Source of the DNA: Arabiibacter massiliensis
GTDB lineage: Bacteria > Actinomycetota > Coriobacteriia > Coriobacteriales > Eggerthellaceae
Reading direction: 5' to 3'
Assembly: GCF_900169505.1 (NCBI RefSeq)
Contig: NZ_LT827021.1
Location: forward strand, 992,001 to 1,056,000
DNA: 64,000 nucleotides
Positions 15,246 to 24,386 of the stretch are shown here, in pieces. A program made the translations under genes and the position numbers. Position 1 is the first letter of the stretch. The number at the start of each line of letters is the position of its first letter. Below the pieces are notes generated by a model. The model was not told where the DNA came from, did not search any database, and saw only the letters and a list, made by a program, of their open reading frames with translations.

Positions 15246-17193
15246 GGGGGGCCTCCTTCTCTGCGCTGGCGCGCCGCGCGGGATCCTTCGACTCCGCGCC
15301 TTCGGCGCTCCGCTCAGGATGACAGGAGGCCGCACGCGGCTGTGCGAGCTGGTTGTCGGCGGCGAGGGCGGGGCAGGCGCCGCAGGCCGAGCAGGCGCCG
15401 AACGTGCAGTCGGGCGTCGTGCGGCCCTCGTCGGCCAGGCGGCGCTCGCGTGCGAGGAAGCGCTCGGACACGCCGGTGGAAATGTGGGACCACGGCATGA
15501 CGCGGCCCGCCGGGTAGCTCGTCTGCGCGACGGCGGCCGGATCGAGGCCCACGACCTCGGCGGCCTCCACCCACGCGTCCTCGCGGAAGCACTCCGTCCA
15601 CGCGTCGAAGCGCGCGCCGCGCCGCCACGCGGCCTCCACCCACGCCGCCGCCTCGCGGCCCCCGCGGCTCATGACGGCCTCGATGAAGCTCGTGGAGGGG
15701 TCGTGCCAGTGCACGTCCACGGCCTTGTACTTCACCGAGTGGCGCAGCAGGTTCACGCGGCGCATGGCCTCCTCAGGCGCGATCTGGCCGTCCCACTGGA
15801 ACGGCGTCTGCGCCTTGGGCACGAAGAGCGCGCAGCTCACGCTCATGCGCACGCTGCCGCGCTGCTCGGGCGGCACGGCGGCCTTCGCGCGGTCGTAGGC
15901 GCGCTGGGCGAGCGAGGCGATGCCCTTGATGTCGTCGTCGTCCTCGGTGGGCAGGCCTATCATGAAGTACAGCTTGCAGCGCCGCCACCCCGCCGCGAAC
16001 GCCGCGTCGATGGCGCCGAACAGGTCGTCCTCGGTGACGTTCTTGTTGATGACGTCGCGCAGACGCTGCGTGCCGGCCTCGGGCGCGAACGTGAGGCCGC
16101 CCTTCTTCTGGCCGGCCACGAGCCCCGCCATGTCCACGCCGAACGCGTCGAGGCGCTGCGAGGGCACCGACACGCGCACGCCCTTGCCGTCGCAGGAGCG
16201 GTTCACGCGCGTAAGGATGTCGGCGATCTGCGAGTGGTCGGTCGAGGAGAGCGAGGTCAGGCTCACCTCGTCGTAGCCCGTCTCGGCAAGGCCCGCCACC
16301 ACGGACTCCACCACGTTGTCGGCGGAGCGCTCGCGCACGGGGCGGTACATCATGCCCGCCTGGCAGAAGCGGCAGCCGCGCGCGCAGCCGCGCAGGATCT
16401 CCACGTTCAGCCTATCGTGCACCACCTCGGTGAACGGCACGACGCACGGCTCCCAGCCGGGGCTCTCCGCAAAGCGCGTGAACAGGCGCTTCTCGATGAG
16501 CACGGGAAGGCCCTCCTCCACAGGCTCGATCCACGAGCCCGCCTCCTGCGCCTCGGCCTCGTCCCGCCAGCGGTAGAGCCCGGGCACGTACCAGCCCGGC
16601 TCGTGCGCGAGCGCCCGCAGGATGTCGGCGCGCGGGACTCCGTCGGCGCGCAGGCGCCGGATGAGCGCGAGCGCCTCGGGCACGGCCTCCTCCCCCTCCC
16701 CGATGCTGAAGGCGTCGAAGAACGGCGCGTAGGGCTCGGGGTTGAACGCGCAGGGGCCGCCGGCCAGCACAAGCGGGTCGCCCTCGGCGCGCTCGGAGGC
16801 GTGCAGCGGGATGCCGGCCAGATCGAGCGTCTCGAGCACGTTGGTGGCCGCGAGCTCGTGGGGCAGCGTGATGCCCACGACGTCGAACTCGGCCACGGGC
16901 GCGCAGCTTTCGATGGAGAACAGCGGTAGGCCCTCGGCGCGCAGCACGTCGCAGAACGCGGGCGCGGGCAAAAACGCGCGCTCGGCCGCCATGCCGTCGG
17001 CGGCGTTCACGGCGTTCACCAAAATGCGCACCGCCTGGTTGGCCTGCCCCAGCTCGTACGTGTCCGGGTAGACCATGCAGAAGCGGAAGTCCGCCTCGGG
17101 CTTGTACACGCAGCCGTACTCGTGGTTGAGGTAGCGCGCGGGGCGCTCTGCGTCGGCGAGCAGCGGCTCGAGGCGCGGCCAGAGATCCGTCAT
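15238..17193 (-). CDS. Radical SAM protein, TIGR03960 family, with repeat-derived C-terminal tail
   Basis: The cluster motif CARGCRFC (CxxxCxxC, near residues 270-277) and the N-terminal region (ERPARYLNHEYGCVYK) identify the TIGR03960 family; the B12-binding-like domain precedes the radical SAM barrel. The end of the natural domain appears to be CTFGACSACGACPAL. The last about 30 residues are encoded by a copy of the GTCATCCTGAGCG palindromic repeat (15281-15323) and read SCHPERSAEGAESKDPARR. I chose ATG 17193 (MTDLWPRL), which has GAAGGA seven bases upstream; the in-frame ATG at 17199 is only one base from that site. Function is unknown, and the operon context links it to envelope growth genes only by position. 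Confidence 0.88.
   Translation of the reverse strand: MTDLWPRLEPLLADAERPARYLNHEYGCVYKPEADFRFCMVYPDTYELGQANQAVRILVNAVNAADGMAAERAFLPAPAFCDVLRAEGLPLFSIESCAPVAEFDVVGITLPHELAATNVLETLDLAGIPLHASERAEGDPLVLAGGPCAFNPEPYAPFFDAFSIGEGEEAVPEALALIRRLRADGVPRADILRALAHEPGWYVPGLYRWRDEAEAQEAGSWIEPVEEGLPVLIEKRLFTRFAESPGWEPCVVPFTEVVHDRLNVEILRGCARGCRFCQAGMMYRPVRERSADNVVESVVAGLAETGYDEVSLTSLSSTDHSQIADILTRVNRSCDGKGVRVSVPSQRLDAFGVDMAGLVAGQKKGGLTFAPEAGTQRLRDVINKNVTEDDLFGAIDAAFAAGWRRCKLYFMIGLPTEDDDDIKGIASLAQRAYDRAKAAVPPEQRGSVRMSVSCALFVPKAQTPFQWDGQIAPEEAMRRVNLLRHSVKYKAVDVHWHDPSTSFIEAVMSRGGREAAAWVEAAWRRGARFDAWTECFREDAWVEAAEVVGLDPAAVAQTSYPAGRVMPWSHISTGVSERFLARERRLADEGRTTPDCTFGACSACGACPALAADNQLAQPRAASCHPERSAEGAESKDPARRASAEKEAPHA
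15281..15323. repeat. Half copy of the GTCATCCTGAGCG repeat inside a coding region
   Basis: GGATCCTTCGACTCC to CTCAGGATGAC matches one arm of the elements at 1952, 42620 and 56229. It is read in frame as part of the radical SAM protein's C-terminus. Confidence 0.88.
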
Positions 17194-17250
17194 CGGCATG
17201 TCCTTCTCGAAGGTCGGTCGGAATAGAGGGCGGGCGGGGCTGCGGGGCGC

Positions 17251-18324
17251 CTAGCGCGACCGTCCTCCGGCCAGCTTGGTCGCCGCGGCGGCGCGCACGG
17301 AGGCTACGGCGCTCGACCCCACGTCCTGCGCCTTCGCGGCCACGCGGCTCGCGGCGGCGCGCACCACCTTGTCGCGCGCGCGGGCCACGGCGTCGGTCAG
17401 CCGTCCGAGCGTGGCCCCGTCCTCGAAATACTCGATGGCGGCGCGGCCCATGGCCTGCGTGCCCGAGTAGCCGATGGCGGCCTTGATGGCCCAGCCGAGC
17501 GCCGGCACGAACGCCACCAGCTGGCGCGCCACCGCGCGGCACGCGAACGCGCCGCCCACGACCGCCGCGAGCTCCTTCACGCGCTCCATGTTGAGCTCCT
17601 CGCCGTAGGCGGCGGCTATCATGAGCAGCATCTTCGCCTGGTTGAGCGTCATGACGGGCAGGTCGGCCCCGGGGATGACGACGAGCAGGCCCACGCCGGC
17701 GTTCTGCAGCGCGGTGGCGTTCACGGCCTCGAGCGACAGCGGCTTGCGCACGAAGGGGAAGGCCAGCGCGAACGCGAGGCGCTTCTCGTTGCACGCGTCG
17801 ATCACCCAGCCGCCCATGCGCTCGGAGAGCGAGGCGGCCGCGGCGGCGTCGAGCGCGTAGGGCTCGGCGGGCGCGGCGGGCGCGGCGGCGTCCGCGGAGT
17901 CGTCGGCGGCCGGCAGCGCGGCGGGGACGCGCGGGGCCTTCGGCGCGACGAGGTCGCCGCGCGGGATGGGGTGGCCCGCCGCGTCGGCGACGTCCGCCAC
18001 GAGCGAGGGCAGCGTGGTCACCACCATGACGGGCACGCCCGCGCGGCGCAGCTCCTCGGCGCAGGAGCCCACGCGCTCGTCGAGCCCCGCGACGATGACG
18101 GCCATGTCGTCGCCCGCGTAGGGAGCGAACGGGCGGCCGTCCAGGTACATGAGCGACACGCGCGCATGCACCGAGGCGCTCGCGAACGCCTGGCGCACGT
18201 GGGCCAGCACGTCGCCCGGAGCGCCGTCGTCGAGGTACACGCTCACCGACAGCGGCGTCTGGCGCGCCTCGTCGATGTTGGTGGCCTCGTCGATGACCGC
18301 CTTGATGTCCACAGGTAGCTGCAT
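17251..18324 (-). CDS. DUF697-type membrane-associated protein
   Basis: The 357-residue protein has an N-terminal domain resembling a nucleotide-free GTPase-like fold (SVSVYLDDGAPGDVLAHVRQAF, then MAVIVAGLDERV), an Ala/Pro-rich linker, and a C-terminal hydrophobic region. That region (NAGVGLLVVIPGADLPVMTLNQAKMLLMIAAAYG, then FACRAVARQLVAFVPALGWAIKAAIGYSGTQAMGRAAIEYFE) is the hallmark of DUF697, also found in YcjF-like proteins. The family function is unknown. It lies 13 bases after rodA in the cell-shape operon, so a role at the membrane during growth is plausible but unproven. Confidence 0.8.
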   Translation of the reverse strand: MQLPVDIKAVIDEATNIDEARQTPLSVSVYLDDGAPGDVLAHVRQAFASASVHARVSLMYLDGRPFAPYAGDDMAVIVAGLDERVGSCAEELRRAGVPVMVVTTLPSLVADVADAAGHPIPRGDLVAPKAPRVPAALPAADDSADAAAPAAPAEPYALDAAAAASLSERMGGWVIDACNEKRLAFALAFPFVRKPLSLEAVNATALQNAGVGLLVVIPGADLPVMTLNQAKMLLMIAAAYGEELNMERVKELAAVVGGAFACRAVARQLVAFVPALGWAIKAAIGYSGTQAMGRAAIEYFEDGATLGRLTDAVARARDKVVRAAASRVAAKAQDVGSSAVASVRAAAATKLAGGRSR

Positions 18325-18337
18325 AACCGCCCCTTCC

Positions 18338-19540
18338 CTAGCGCTTCTGGATGTTGTGGGCCCACACGGAGCCCACGAGCCCCAGCATGGCGAAGTTCAT
18401 CATCGTGCCCGTTGACCCGTAGCTTATGAACGGCAACGGTATGCCCGTGATAGGCATGAGCCCGCAGGTCATGCCTATGTTCTCAAGTATCTGGAACAGC
18501 CACATGCCCACGGAGCACATGACGATGAGCATTCCGAACAGATCGCCGGCCGCATGGGCTATGCGGAAGCATACCAAAACGAGCGCGACGTACAGAACCA
18601 GCAGCGCCATTACACCCAAAAACCCGAGCTCCTCGGCCAGCACGCAGAAGATGAAGTCGGTGGGCGCCTCGGGAAGGATGTTGAGCGCGTGCTGGGAGCC
18701 CTGCATGTAGCCCTTGCCGAACAGGCCGCCCGAGCCGATGGCGATCTGCGCCTGCTTCAGGTTGTAGCCGTCGCCCGTGGGGTCGAGCTCGGGGTCGAGG
18801 AACACGAGCAGGCGGGAGCGCTGGTAGTTCTTGAGCAGCTTGTACTGCACGGTTCCGTCGGGATTGCGCGTGGCGAGCACCTCGTCGAGCGCGAACACGC
18901 AGGCCACCGCCACGATGCCGGCCGCCAGCGTGATGAGCAGGAACTTCGGCCGCGCCCCGCCCACCACGAGCGCCACGGCGGCGATGAACAGGTACACGAG
19001 CCCCGTGCCCAGGTCGGGCTGGGTCATGATGCACGCGAACGGGATGAGCATGATGCCGAGCGCCTTGAGGTACTCGCGCACATCGTCGAGCCGGCCGCCG
19101 TAGCGCGCCGCCACGCTCGCGTCGAGCAGGATGACGGTGATCTTCGCGAACTCGCCGGGCTGGACCTGTATGCCCAGCTTGATCCACGACTGGGAGCCCA
19201 TGCCCGCGTCGGTGCCGAGGCCCGGGATGTGCGGCGAGAGGATGAGCACGACGTTCACGATGAGGAACAGCATCGTGAAGTCCGACAGGCTCCGGTAGTC
19301 GAAGCGCCAGAGCACGACCATGAGCACGGAACCCGCCGCCACGAGACCGGCCTGGCGCGGGAACGAATAGTCGGGGTCGCCGTACACGGCCGAGTACACC
19401 ACCACGAGGCCGTAGCACACGAGCAGCGCCACCACCACGACGAGCGGGATGTTGAGCCACGGCAGGCGGCGCGAGCGCGTGGCCTGCACCACGGCGCGGT
19501 CGGGCGCCTTCACCGAGTTGATCTGCGGCAGCTGCGGCAT
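18338..19540 (-). CDS. rodA: RodA/FtsW-family peptidoglycan glycosyltransferase
   Basis: The 400-residue protein has about ten membrane helices and the SEDS-family landmarks: SQSWIKLGIQVQPGEFAKI in the large external loop, QPDLGTG, and LPFISYGSTG near the end. SEDS proteins polymerise lipid II into glycan strands together with a class B penicillin-binding protein, which is encoded directly upstream. The start at ATG 19540 (MPQLPQ) has AGGAGG six bases upstream; the in-frame ATG at 19546 touches that site. Confidence 0.95.
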   Translation of the reverse strand: MPQLPQINSVKAPDRAVVQATRSRRLPWLNIPLVVVVALLVCYGLVVVYSAVYGDPDYSFPRQAGLVAAGSVLMVVLWRFDYRSLSDFTMLFLIVNVVLILSPHIPGLGTDAGMGSQSWIKLGIQVQPGEFAKITVILLDASVAARYGGRLDDVREYLKALGIMLIPFACIMTQPDLGTGLVYLFIAAVALVVGGARPKFLLITLAAGIVAVACVFALDEVLATRNPDGTVQYKLLKNYQRSRLLVFLDPELDPTGDGYNLKQAQIAIGSGGLFGKGYMQGSQHALNILPEAPTDFIFCVLAEELGFLGVMALLVLYVALVLVCFRIAHAAGDLFGMLIVMCSVGMWLFQILENIGMTCGLMPITGIPLPFISYGSTGTMMNFAMLGLVGSVWAHNIQKR

Positions 19541-19576
19541 GTCCATCCTCCTCTCGTCGTGCGCCCCCAAGGCGCG

Positions 19577-21742
19577 CTAGTCGGTCCGCCCGGTCATGGC
19601 GGCGGTCATGGCGTCTTCCTTCACCTTGCCCGTCGTGCCTGCTATCTCGCCCATCGCCTCGAGCTCGCCCGCGTCGTAGGCCAGCACGGCCGCGAGCGCC
19701 TCCGCGCCCAGCGGCGCGGCCACGGCCGATCCGCCGCCGCCGTGCTCGACCACGCAGGCCACCACGTACTTCGGATCATCCACGGGCGCGTAGCAGGCGA
19801 ACCACGCCGTGTCGCCCTTGTCGGTGAACTCGGCGGTACCCGTCTTGCACGCCACGGTGGCGGGGTCGATGCCGAAGTCGTTGAACGTCTTCGAGATGTC
19901 GGCGTTGTCGGTGGCCACGCCGTTGAGCGCGTCGCGCACGGCGGCCAGGTGCTCGGCGGACACGTCCACCTCGCCCGTCACCTCCGCCGCGCACTCGCGC
20001 ACCACGTCCCCGTTGGCGTTGCGCACGTCCTTGAGCACGTGGGGCTTGAGCAGCTTGCCCGTGGCCACCGCGCCGTAGGCGACGGCCACCTCCATCGGCG
20101 TCACCATCACGTAGCCCTGGCCGATGCACATGTTCACCAGATCGCCGCCCACCCAGCCGGCCACCTCGGGCATGTCGCGGTAGTTGTTAGCCTTCCACTC
20201 CGGCGTGGGGATGATGCCCGACGCCTCGGAGGACAGGTCGATGCCGGTGGGCTGGTCGAAGCGGAACTTCGCGAGGAAGTCCTGCAGGGCCGTCTCGCCC
20301 ACCTGCTCGCGGTTGTCCCAGAACTGCTTGCCGATGTCGTAGAACACCGTGTCGCACGACTGCACGATGCCGCCGCGGAAGTCCACCGTGCCGTGGCCGT
20401 TGTGGTTCCAGCACTTCTTCTCCTCGCCGGTGTTCCATCCGTCCCACGTACCCGAGCAGCCCCACGTGCGCGACGCGTCGGCGAACCCGTGCTTCAGCGC
20501 GGCCAGCCCGGTGAAGGTCTTGTACGTGGACGCGGCGGGGTACGTGCCCGAGATGGCCCTGTTCACAAGCGGGCTCATCTTCTCCTCGGCGTTGTAGGTC
20601 TCCCATGTCGCGTCGGGGATGCCGCCGACGAACGCCGCAGGGTCGAAGGCGGGGTAGCTCGCCATGGCGACGATGCCGCCGTCGGCCAGGTCCATCACCA
20701 CCACGGTGCCCGCCACGCCCTTGCCGCTGCCGATGATGCCGCCCTCGGGGGCGATGAGCTGGGCGAGCGCATGGTCGCAGACGTACTGCACCGGGCCCTT
20801 CAGGGTGAGGCGGACGTCCGAGCCCTTCGTCGGCTGCGTCTCGCTCACCACCTCCACGATGTTGCCCTGGGCGTCGGCGACCACCTTGCGCTGCCCGGGG
20901 TCGCCCGAGAGCAAATCGTCGTAGCGCTGCTCGATGCCGGCGCGGCCCACTTCGTCGCCCAGGCCGATCTGGCGGTTCTCGCGCGGCGTCTGGAGGTCCT
21001 CGATGATGACGGAGCCCGTGTAGCCCACCACGTGCGCCGCGAGCGCGCCGTAGGGGTAGTCGCGCACGGTGCGCGGGCGCACCTCGACGTGTCGGAACGC
21101 GTCGCTGTGCTCCTGGATGAACGCCGCGTCGCGCAGGCGCACGTCGCTCGCCACGACGCGCTGGCTCTGCGCGCCCGAGGAGGCGTTCTGGATGCGCTGG
21201 CGCACCACGTGGTACGGCACGCCGAGCACGGCCGACAGCCGCAGCACCACGTCGCGGTCGTCGGCCACGTCGGGGTCGGCCAGCACGGTGAGCGAGGAGC
21301 GGTTGCGCACGAGGGGCAGCCCGTCGGCGTCGCAGATGAAGCCGCGCGGGGCGGGCTCCAGCACCGTGGCGTACTTGTTCTCCTCCGAGGCGCTGTCGAA
21401 CTCCTCCGACTCGAGGATCTGCATGACCCAGAGCTTCGCCGCGAGCGAGCCGAAGATGCCCGCCGCCAGCACCCCCATGGCCATGAAGCGCGACTTGAGG
21501 CCGTCGGCGGGGTTCGCGCCCGGACGCTGCGCGGCGGTGCCCGGGCGCGACGGGGCTCCTGCGCCCACGCGCCCGCCCGCGCCCCCGAGCGAGGAGGACA
21601 CGCCCACCGAGCTGATGGAGCGCACGTCCTTCTTCACGCTCACGCTGGACGACTTCGAGCGGCCGCGCAGGGCCAGCGCGACGGCGACGGCGACGATGAC
21701 CGCCACGAGCGTGGCGAGGGCTGCGACGATGGCGGCGAACAT
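19577..21742 (-). CDS. mrdA: Penicillin-binding protein 2 (peptidoglycan transpeptidase)
   Basis: The 721-residue protein starts with a membrane helix, followed by an unusual Ser/Gly/Arg-rich stretch of about 70 residues before what looks like a second hydrophobic segment (MGVLAAGIFGSLAAKLWVMQ). A PBP dimerisation domain and the transpeptidase domain follow. Catalytic motifs are STYK (near residue 405), SCD in place of the usual SxN (VQSCDTVF), and KTGT (CKTGTAEF). It cross-links peptidoglycan with RodA during elongation. The first helix plus the second hydrophobic segment may mean two membrane spans or a mis-set start; an internal ATG at the second segment is an alternative. Confidence 0.93.
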   Translation of the reverse strand: MFAAIVAALATLVAVIVAVAVALALRGRSKSSSVSVKKDVRSISSVGVSSSLGGAGGRVGAGAPSRPGTAAQRPGANPADGLKSRFMAMGVLAAGIFGSLAAKLWVMQILESEEFDSASEENKYATVLEPAPRGFICDADGLPLVRNRSSLTVLADPDVADDRDVVLRLSAVLGVPYHVVRQRIQNASSGAQSQRVVASDVRLRDAAFIQEHSDAFRHVEVRPRTVRDYPYGALAAHVVGYTGSVIIEDLQTPRENRQIGLGDEVGRAGIEQRYDDLLSGDPGQRKVVADAQGNIVEVVSETQPTKGSDVRLTLKGPVQYVCDHALAQLIAPEGGIIGSGKGVAGTVVVMDLADGGIVAMASYPAFDPAAFVGGIPDATWETYNAEEKMSPLVNRAISGTYPAASTYKTFTGLAALKHGFADASRTWGCSGTWDGWNTGEEKKCWNHNGHGTVDFRGGIVQSCDTVFYDIGKQFWDNREQVGETALQDFLAKFRFDQPTGIDLSSEASGIIPTPEWKANNYRDMPEVAGWVGGDLVNMCIGQGYVMVTPMEVAVAYGAVATGKLLKPHVLKDVRNANGDVVRECAAEVTGEVDVSAEHLAAVRDALNGVATDNADISKTFNDFGIDPATVACKTGTAEFTDKGDTAWFACYAPVDDPKYVVACVVEHGGGGSAVAAPLGAEALAAVLAYDAGELEAMGEIAGTTGKVKEDAMTAAMTGRTD

Positions 21743-21754
21743 GGGCCCGACCCC

Positions 21755-22282
21755 CTACCGCAACCGGGGCGTGCGCGGTCCGCGATCCTGGGCGCCGCCC
21801 GCCAGAAGGCGCGCAGCGAGCGGGTAGAGCACGAGGCCGACGACGCAGTCGTAGAGCGCGCACGGCAGGGCGCGGTAGAGGAACGCGTCGAGGGGGCCCG
21901 CCGGCAGGCCGAGCGCGACGAGCAGCGCGCCGTAGATCATCTCGACGGCGAAGGCGGCCACGGCCAGGATGGTGAGCGGCATGAACAGCGTGTCGTTGTC
22001 GAGCACGGCGAAGGCGCGCGAAGCCGCGAACGAGGCCAGCACGAACAAAAGCGCCATCCCGCCCACCGGACCCGTGCCCAGAAGGTCGTAGGCCAGGCCC
22101 AGCAGAAACGGCATGACCGGCCCCTCGCCGTGCGGGTTGGCGATGGCCGCCACCAGCACGTAGGCCAGGAGGAAGTTCGGCTGGGCCGAGAAGAGCGCGA
22201 TGTTGGGCGCCACGACAACCTGCAGGACGAGCGCGACGAGAGCGCCCGCGGCCACGACGATGTTCTCGCGGGTCAGGTTCAC
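21755..22282 (-). CDS. mreD: MreD, rod shape-determining membrane protein
   Basis: The 175-residue protein is almost wholly hydrophobic with five to six helices and contains the MreD pattern PNFLLAYVLVAAIANPHGEGPVMPFLLGLAYDLL. I set the start at GTG 22282, whose bases overlap the mreC stop (GTGA). This matches the operon's pattern of coupled genes and the expected family length. Confidence 0.88.
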   Translation of the reverse strand: MNLTRENIVVAAGALVALVLQVVVAPNIALFSAQPNFLLAYVLVAAIANPHGEGPVMPFLLGLAYDLLGTGPVGGMALLFVLASFAASRAFAVLDNDTLFMPLTILAVAAFAVEMIYGALLVALGLPAGPLDAFLYRALPCALYDCVVGLVLYPLAARLLAGGAQDRGPRTPRLR

Positions 22283-23190
22283 GACTGCTCGCCCCCTTCC
22301 CCGCCGTCGCCGGCATCGGCGTCGGAGGAGCCCGCGTCCGCGGAGCCGGAGCCCCCGGCGGCGCTGAACACCACCATCACCGTCTCGAGGGCGCGGGCCT
22401 TCTCGTTGGGCGAGACGACCACGCGGCGCGAGACGTCGCCCTGCTTGGCGTCCACCTTCACCACCGTGCCGATGAGGAGCCCGCGGGTGTAGCTGCCGCC
22501 GAGGCCCGACGTGACCACGGTGTCGCCCTCGGCCACCTCGGCGTCGGCCTCGAGGTCCTCCAGGTAGAGCAGGCCTTCGAGCGAGCCCCGCACGATGCCC
22601 TGGGCGCGGCTCTGCTGTACGAGCGCGGCGGCCCCGCTGTGCGAGTCGGTGAGCAGCCGCACCGTGGCCGTGTGCTCGGCGGCCTCGACCACCTGGCCCA
22701 CCACGCCCGACGTGCCCATGACGGTGAGCCCGCTGTCCACGCCGTCGGCCGCGCCCTTGTCGATGGCGACGGTCTGGTCCCAGGCGCCGGCGGGGCCGCC
22801 GATGACGCGCGCGGCGACGCCCTCGATGTCGTAGGAGTCCTTGAGCTCGAGCAGCGCGCGCAGCTCCTCGTTCTCGTGGCGCAGCTCCTCGGTCTGGGCG
22901 TACTGCTCCACGAGCTCGGCGTTGTATTCGCGCAGGCCGGAGAGCGTGCTCTCGTCGGCCGTGAGGTTCTCGATGCCCTCGCCGGCGGCGTCGATACCCG
23001 AGCCGGCGGCCGCGCCCACGAACTTGAGCGGCGCAAACGCTCCCGACACCGCGGCCTGCGCGGCGTGCAGCGAGCCGCCTTCGCCCTCGCGGGAGTACGT
23101 CGCCACGAGCGCGAGCGACCCGACGACGAATGCGACGAGCAGAACCCGGCGGACGAGCACCGAGCTTCTCTGTTGGAAATTGAGCGCCAT
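22279..23190 (-). CDS. mreC: MreC, rod shape-determining protein
   Basis: The 303-residue protein has a short cytoplasmic tail, one membrane helix (about 15-32), a coiled coil (about 85-115, ELVEQYAQTEELRHENEELRALLEL) and the beta-barrel domain with typical MreC strings (VIGGPAGAWDQTVAIDKGAADGV and GLGGSYTRGLLIGTVVKV). It links MreB to the extracytoplasmic synthases. The C-terminal 25 residues are a Gly/Asp/Ser-rich tail. It begins 18 bases after mreB. Confidence 0.94.
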   Translation of the reverse strand: MALNFQQRSSVLVRRVLLVAFVVGSLALVATYSREGEGGSLHAAQAAVSGAFAPLKFVGAAAGSGIDAAGEGIENLTADESTLSGLREYNAELVEQYAQTEELRHENEELRALLELKDSYDIEGVAARVIGGPAGAWDQTVAIDKGAADGVDSGLTVMGTSGVVGQVVEAAEHTATVRLLTDSHSGAAALVQQSRAQGIVRGSLEGLLYLEDLEADAEVAEGDTVVTSGLGGSYTRGLLIGTVVKVDAKQGDVSRRVVVSPNEKARALETVMVVFSAAGGSGSADAGSSDADAGDGGEGGEQS

Positions 23191-23208
23191 GAAAGAGTGG
23201 GTCTGCCT

Positions 23209-24264
23209 TTACTTCGAGCGCATGAGCGTCTGCTTGAGGGCCGTGGGCGTCTCGAGCACCTTGAGGCAGCCCATGACCACGTTGGTGAGCGCCGTCTCGC
23301 TCGTCCACACGGGAATCTCCAGCTTATCGGTGAGGTAGCGGTCCAGGCCCGAGAGCAGGCCGCCGCCGCCCGTGAGCAGGATGCCGTTCTGGATGATGTC
23401 GCTGGCCAGGTCGGGGTTGGTCTTCTTGAACGTCTCCTTGATGTGGACGACCATCTCCTCGCAGGGCTGCACGAGCGCGGCGCGCACGTCCTCGGACTGG
23501 ATGGTCACCTCCTTGGGCTGCTCGGTGATGACGTCCTGGCCCGAGATGATCATGTCGCGCTCGCGGCCGTCCTCGAAGGGCAGGATGGAGCCGATCTTGA
23601 TCTTGATGATCTCGGCCGTGCGCTCGCCGATCTTGATGCCCAGAAGGTCGCGCAGGTGCATGGCGATGGCCTCGTCCATGCGGTTGCCGGCCAGGCGCAA
23701 AGACGACGACGTGACGATGCCGCCGAGCGAGATGACGGCCACCTCGGTGGTGCCGCCGCCGATGTCCACCACCATCGAGCCCGTGGGCTCGGTGACGGGC
23801 AGATCGGCGCCCATGGCCGCGGCCATGGGCTCCTCGATGAGGTAGGCTTGGCGCGCGCCGGCCTGGATGGCGGCCTCGAACACCGCGCGCTTCTCCACCG
23901 AGGTGGCGCCGCACGGGATGCAGATGACGATGCGGGGCTTCGCCTGCCAGGGGTACTTGCGCGGCGCGGCCTTGTTGATGAAGGCCGAGATCATGGCCTC
24001 GGTCACGTCGTAGTCGGCCACCACGCCGTCATGCAGCGGATGCTCCGCCGAGAACGCCTCGGGCGTGTGGTTGATCATGTTCTTCGCCTCATGGCCCACG
24101 GCGAGCACCCTATGCGTGCTCTTCTCGATGGCCACGACGGACGGCTCGTTCACGACGATGCCCTCGCCCGGGATGGCGACCAGCGTATTTGCAGTTCCGA
24201 GGTCGATGGCCATGTCCGTGGACATTTGGCCGGTCAGACCCGAGAACACGTCTAAGAAGGACAT
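23209..24264 (-). CDS. mreB: MreB, actin-like rod shape-determining protein
   Basis: The 351-residue protein has the actin-family phosphate and adenosine motifs: DLGTANTLV, MVVDIGGGTTEVAVISLGG and LLTGGGGLLSGLD. MreB filaments organise lateral wall synthesis. It heads the cell-shape operon. An extended -10 (TGCTAGAAT, complement of 24304-24312) lies about 40 bases upstream, and AAGGGG precedes the ATG. The 122 bases between it and the hydrogenase gene hold no gene. Confidence 0.97.
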   Translation of the reverse strand: MSFLDVFSGLTGQMSTDMAIDLGTANTLVAIPGEGIVVNEPSVVAIEKSTHRVLAVGHEAKNMINHTPEAFSAEHPLHDGVVADYDVTEAMISAFINKAAPRKYPWQAKPRIVICIPCGATSVEKRAVFEAAIQAGARQAYLIEEPMAAAMGADLPVTEPTGSMVVDIGGGTTEVAVISLGGIVTSSSLRLAGNRMDEAIAMHLRDLLGIKIGERTAEIIKIKIGSILPFEDGRERDMIISGQDVITEQPKEVTIQSEDVRAALVQPCEEMVVHIKETFKKTNPDLASDIIQNGILLTGGGGLLSGLDRYLTDKLEIPVWTSETALTNVVMGCLKVLETPTALKQTLMRSK

Positions 24265-24386
24265 ACAGGCAAACCCCTTGGATCTCGATTCACGTAGCCT
24301 CAGATTCTAGCACAGGCCCCCAACCCCCGCCGAAAATCCACGAGGGAGGCACACGCTCCGTGACAAAGGGACGATTGCCTCGTTTC

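Noticed and set aside
24359-24376. Copy of the GTGACAAAGGGACG repeat beside mreB
   Set aside because: Only about 15 bases match the palindrome at 60391-60451 and no second arm is present. It may be a fragment, but that cannot be supported.
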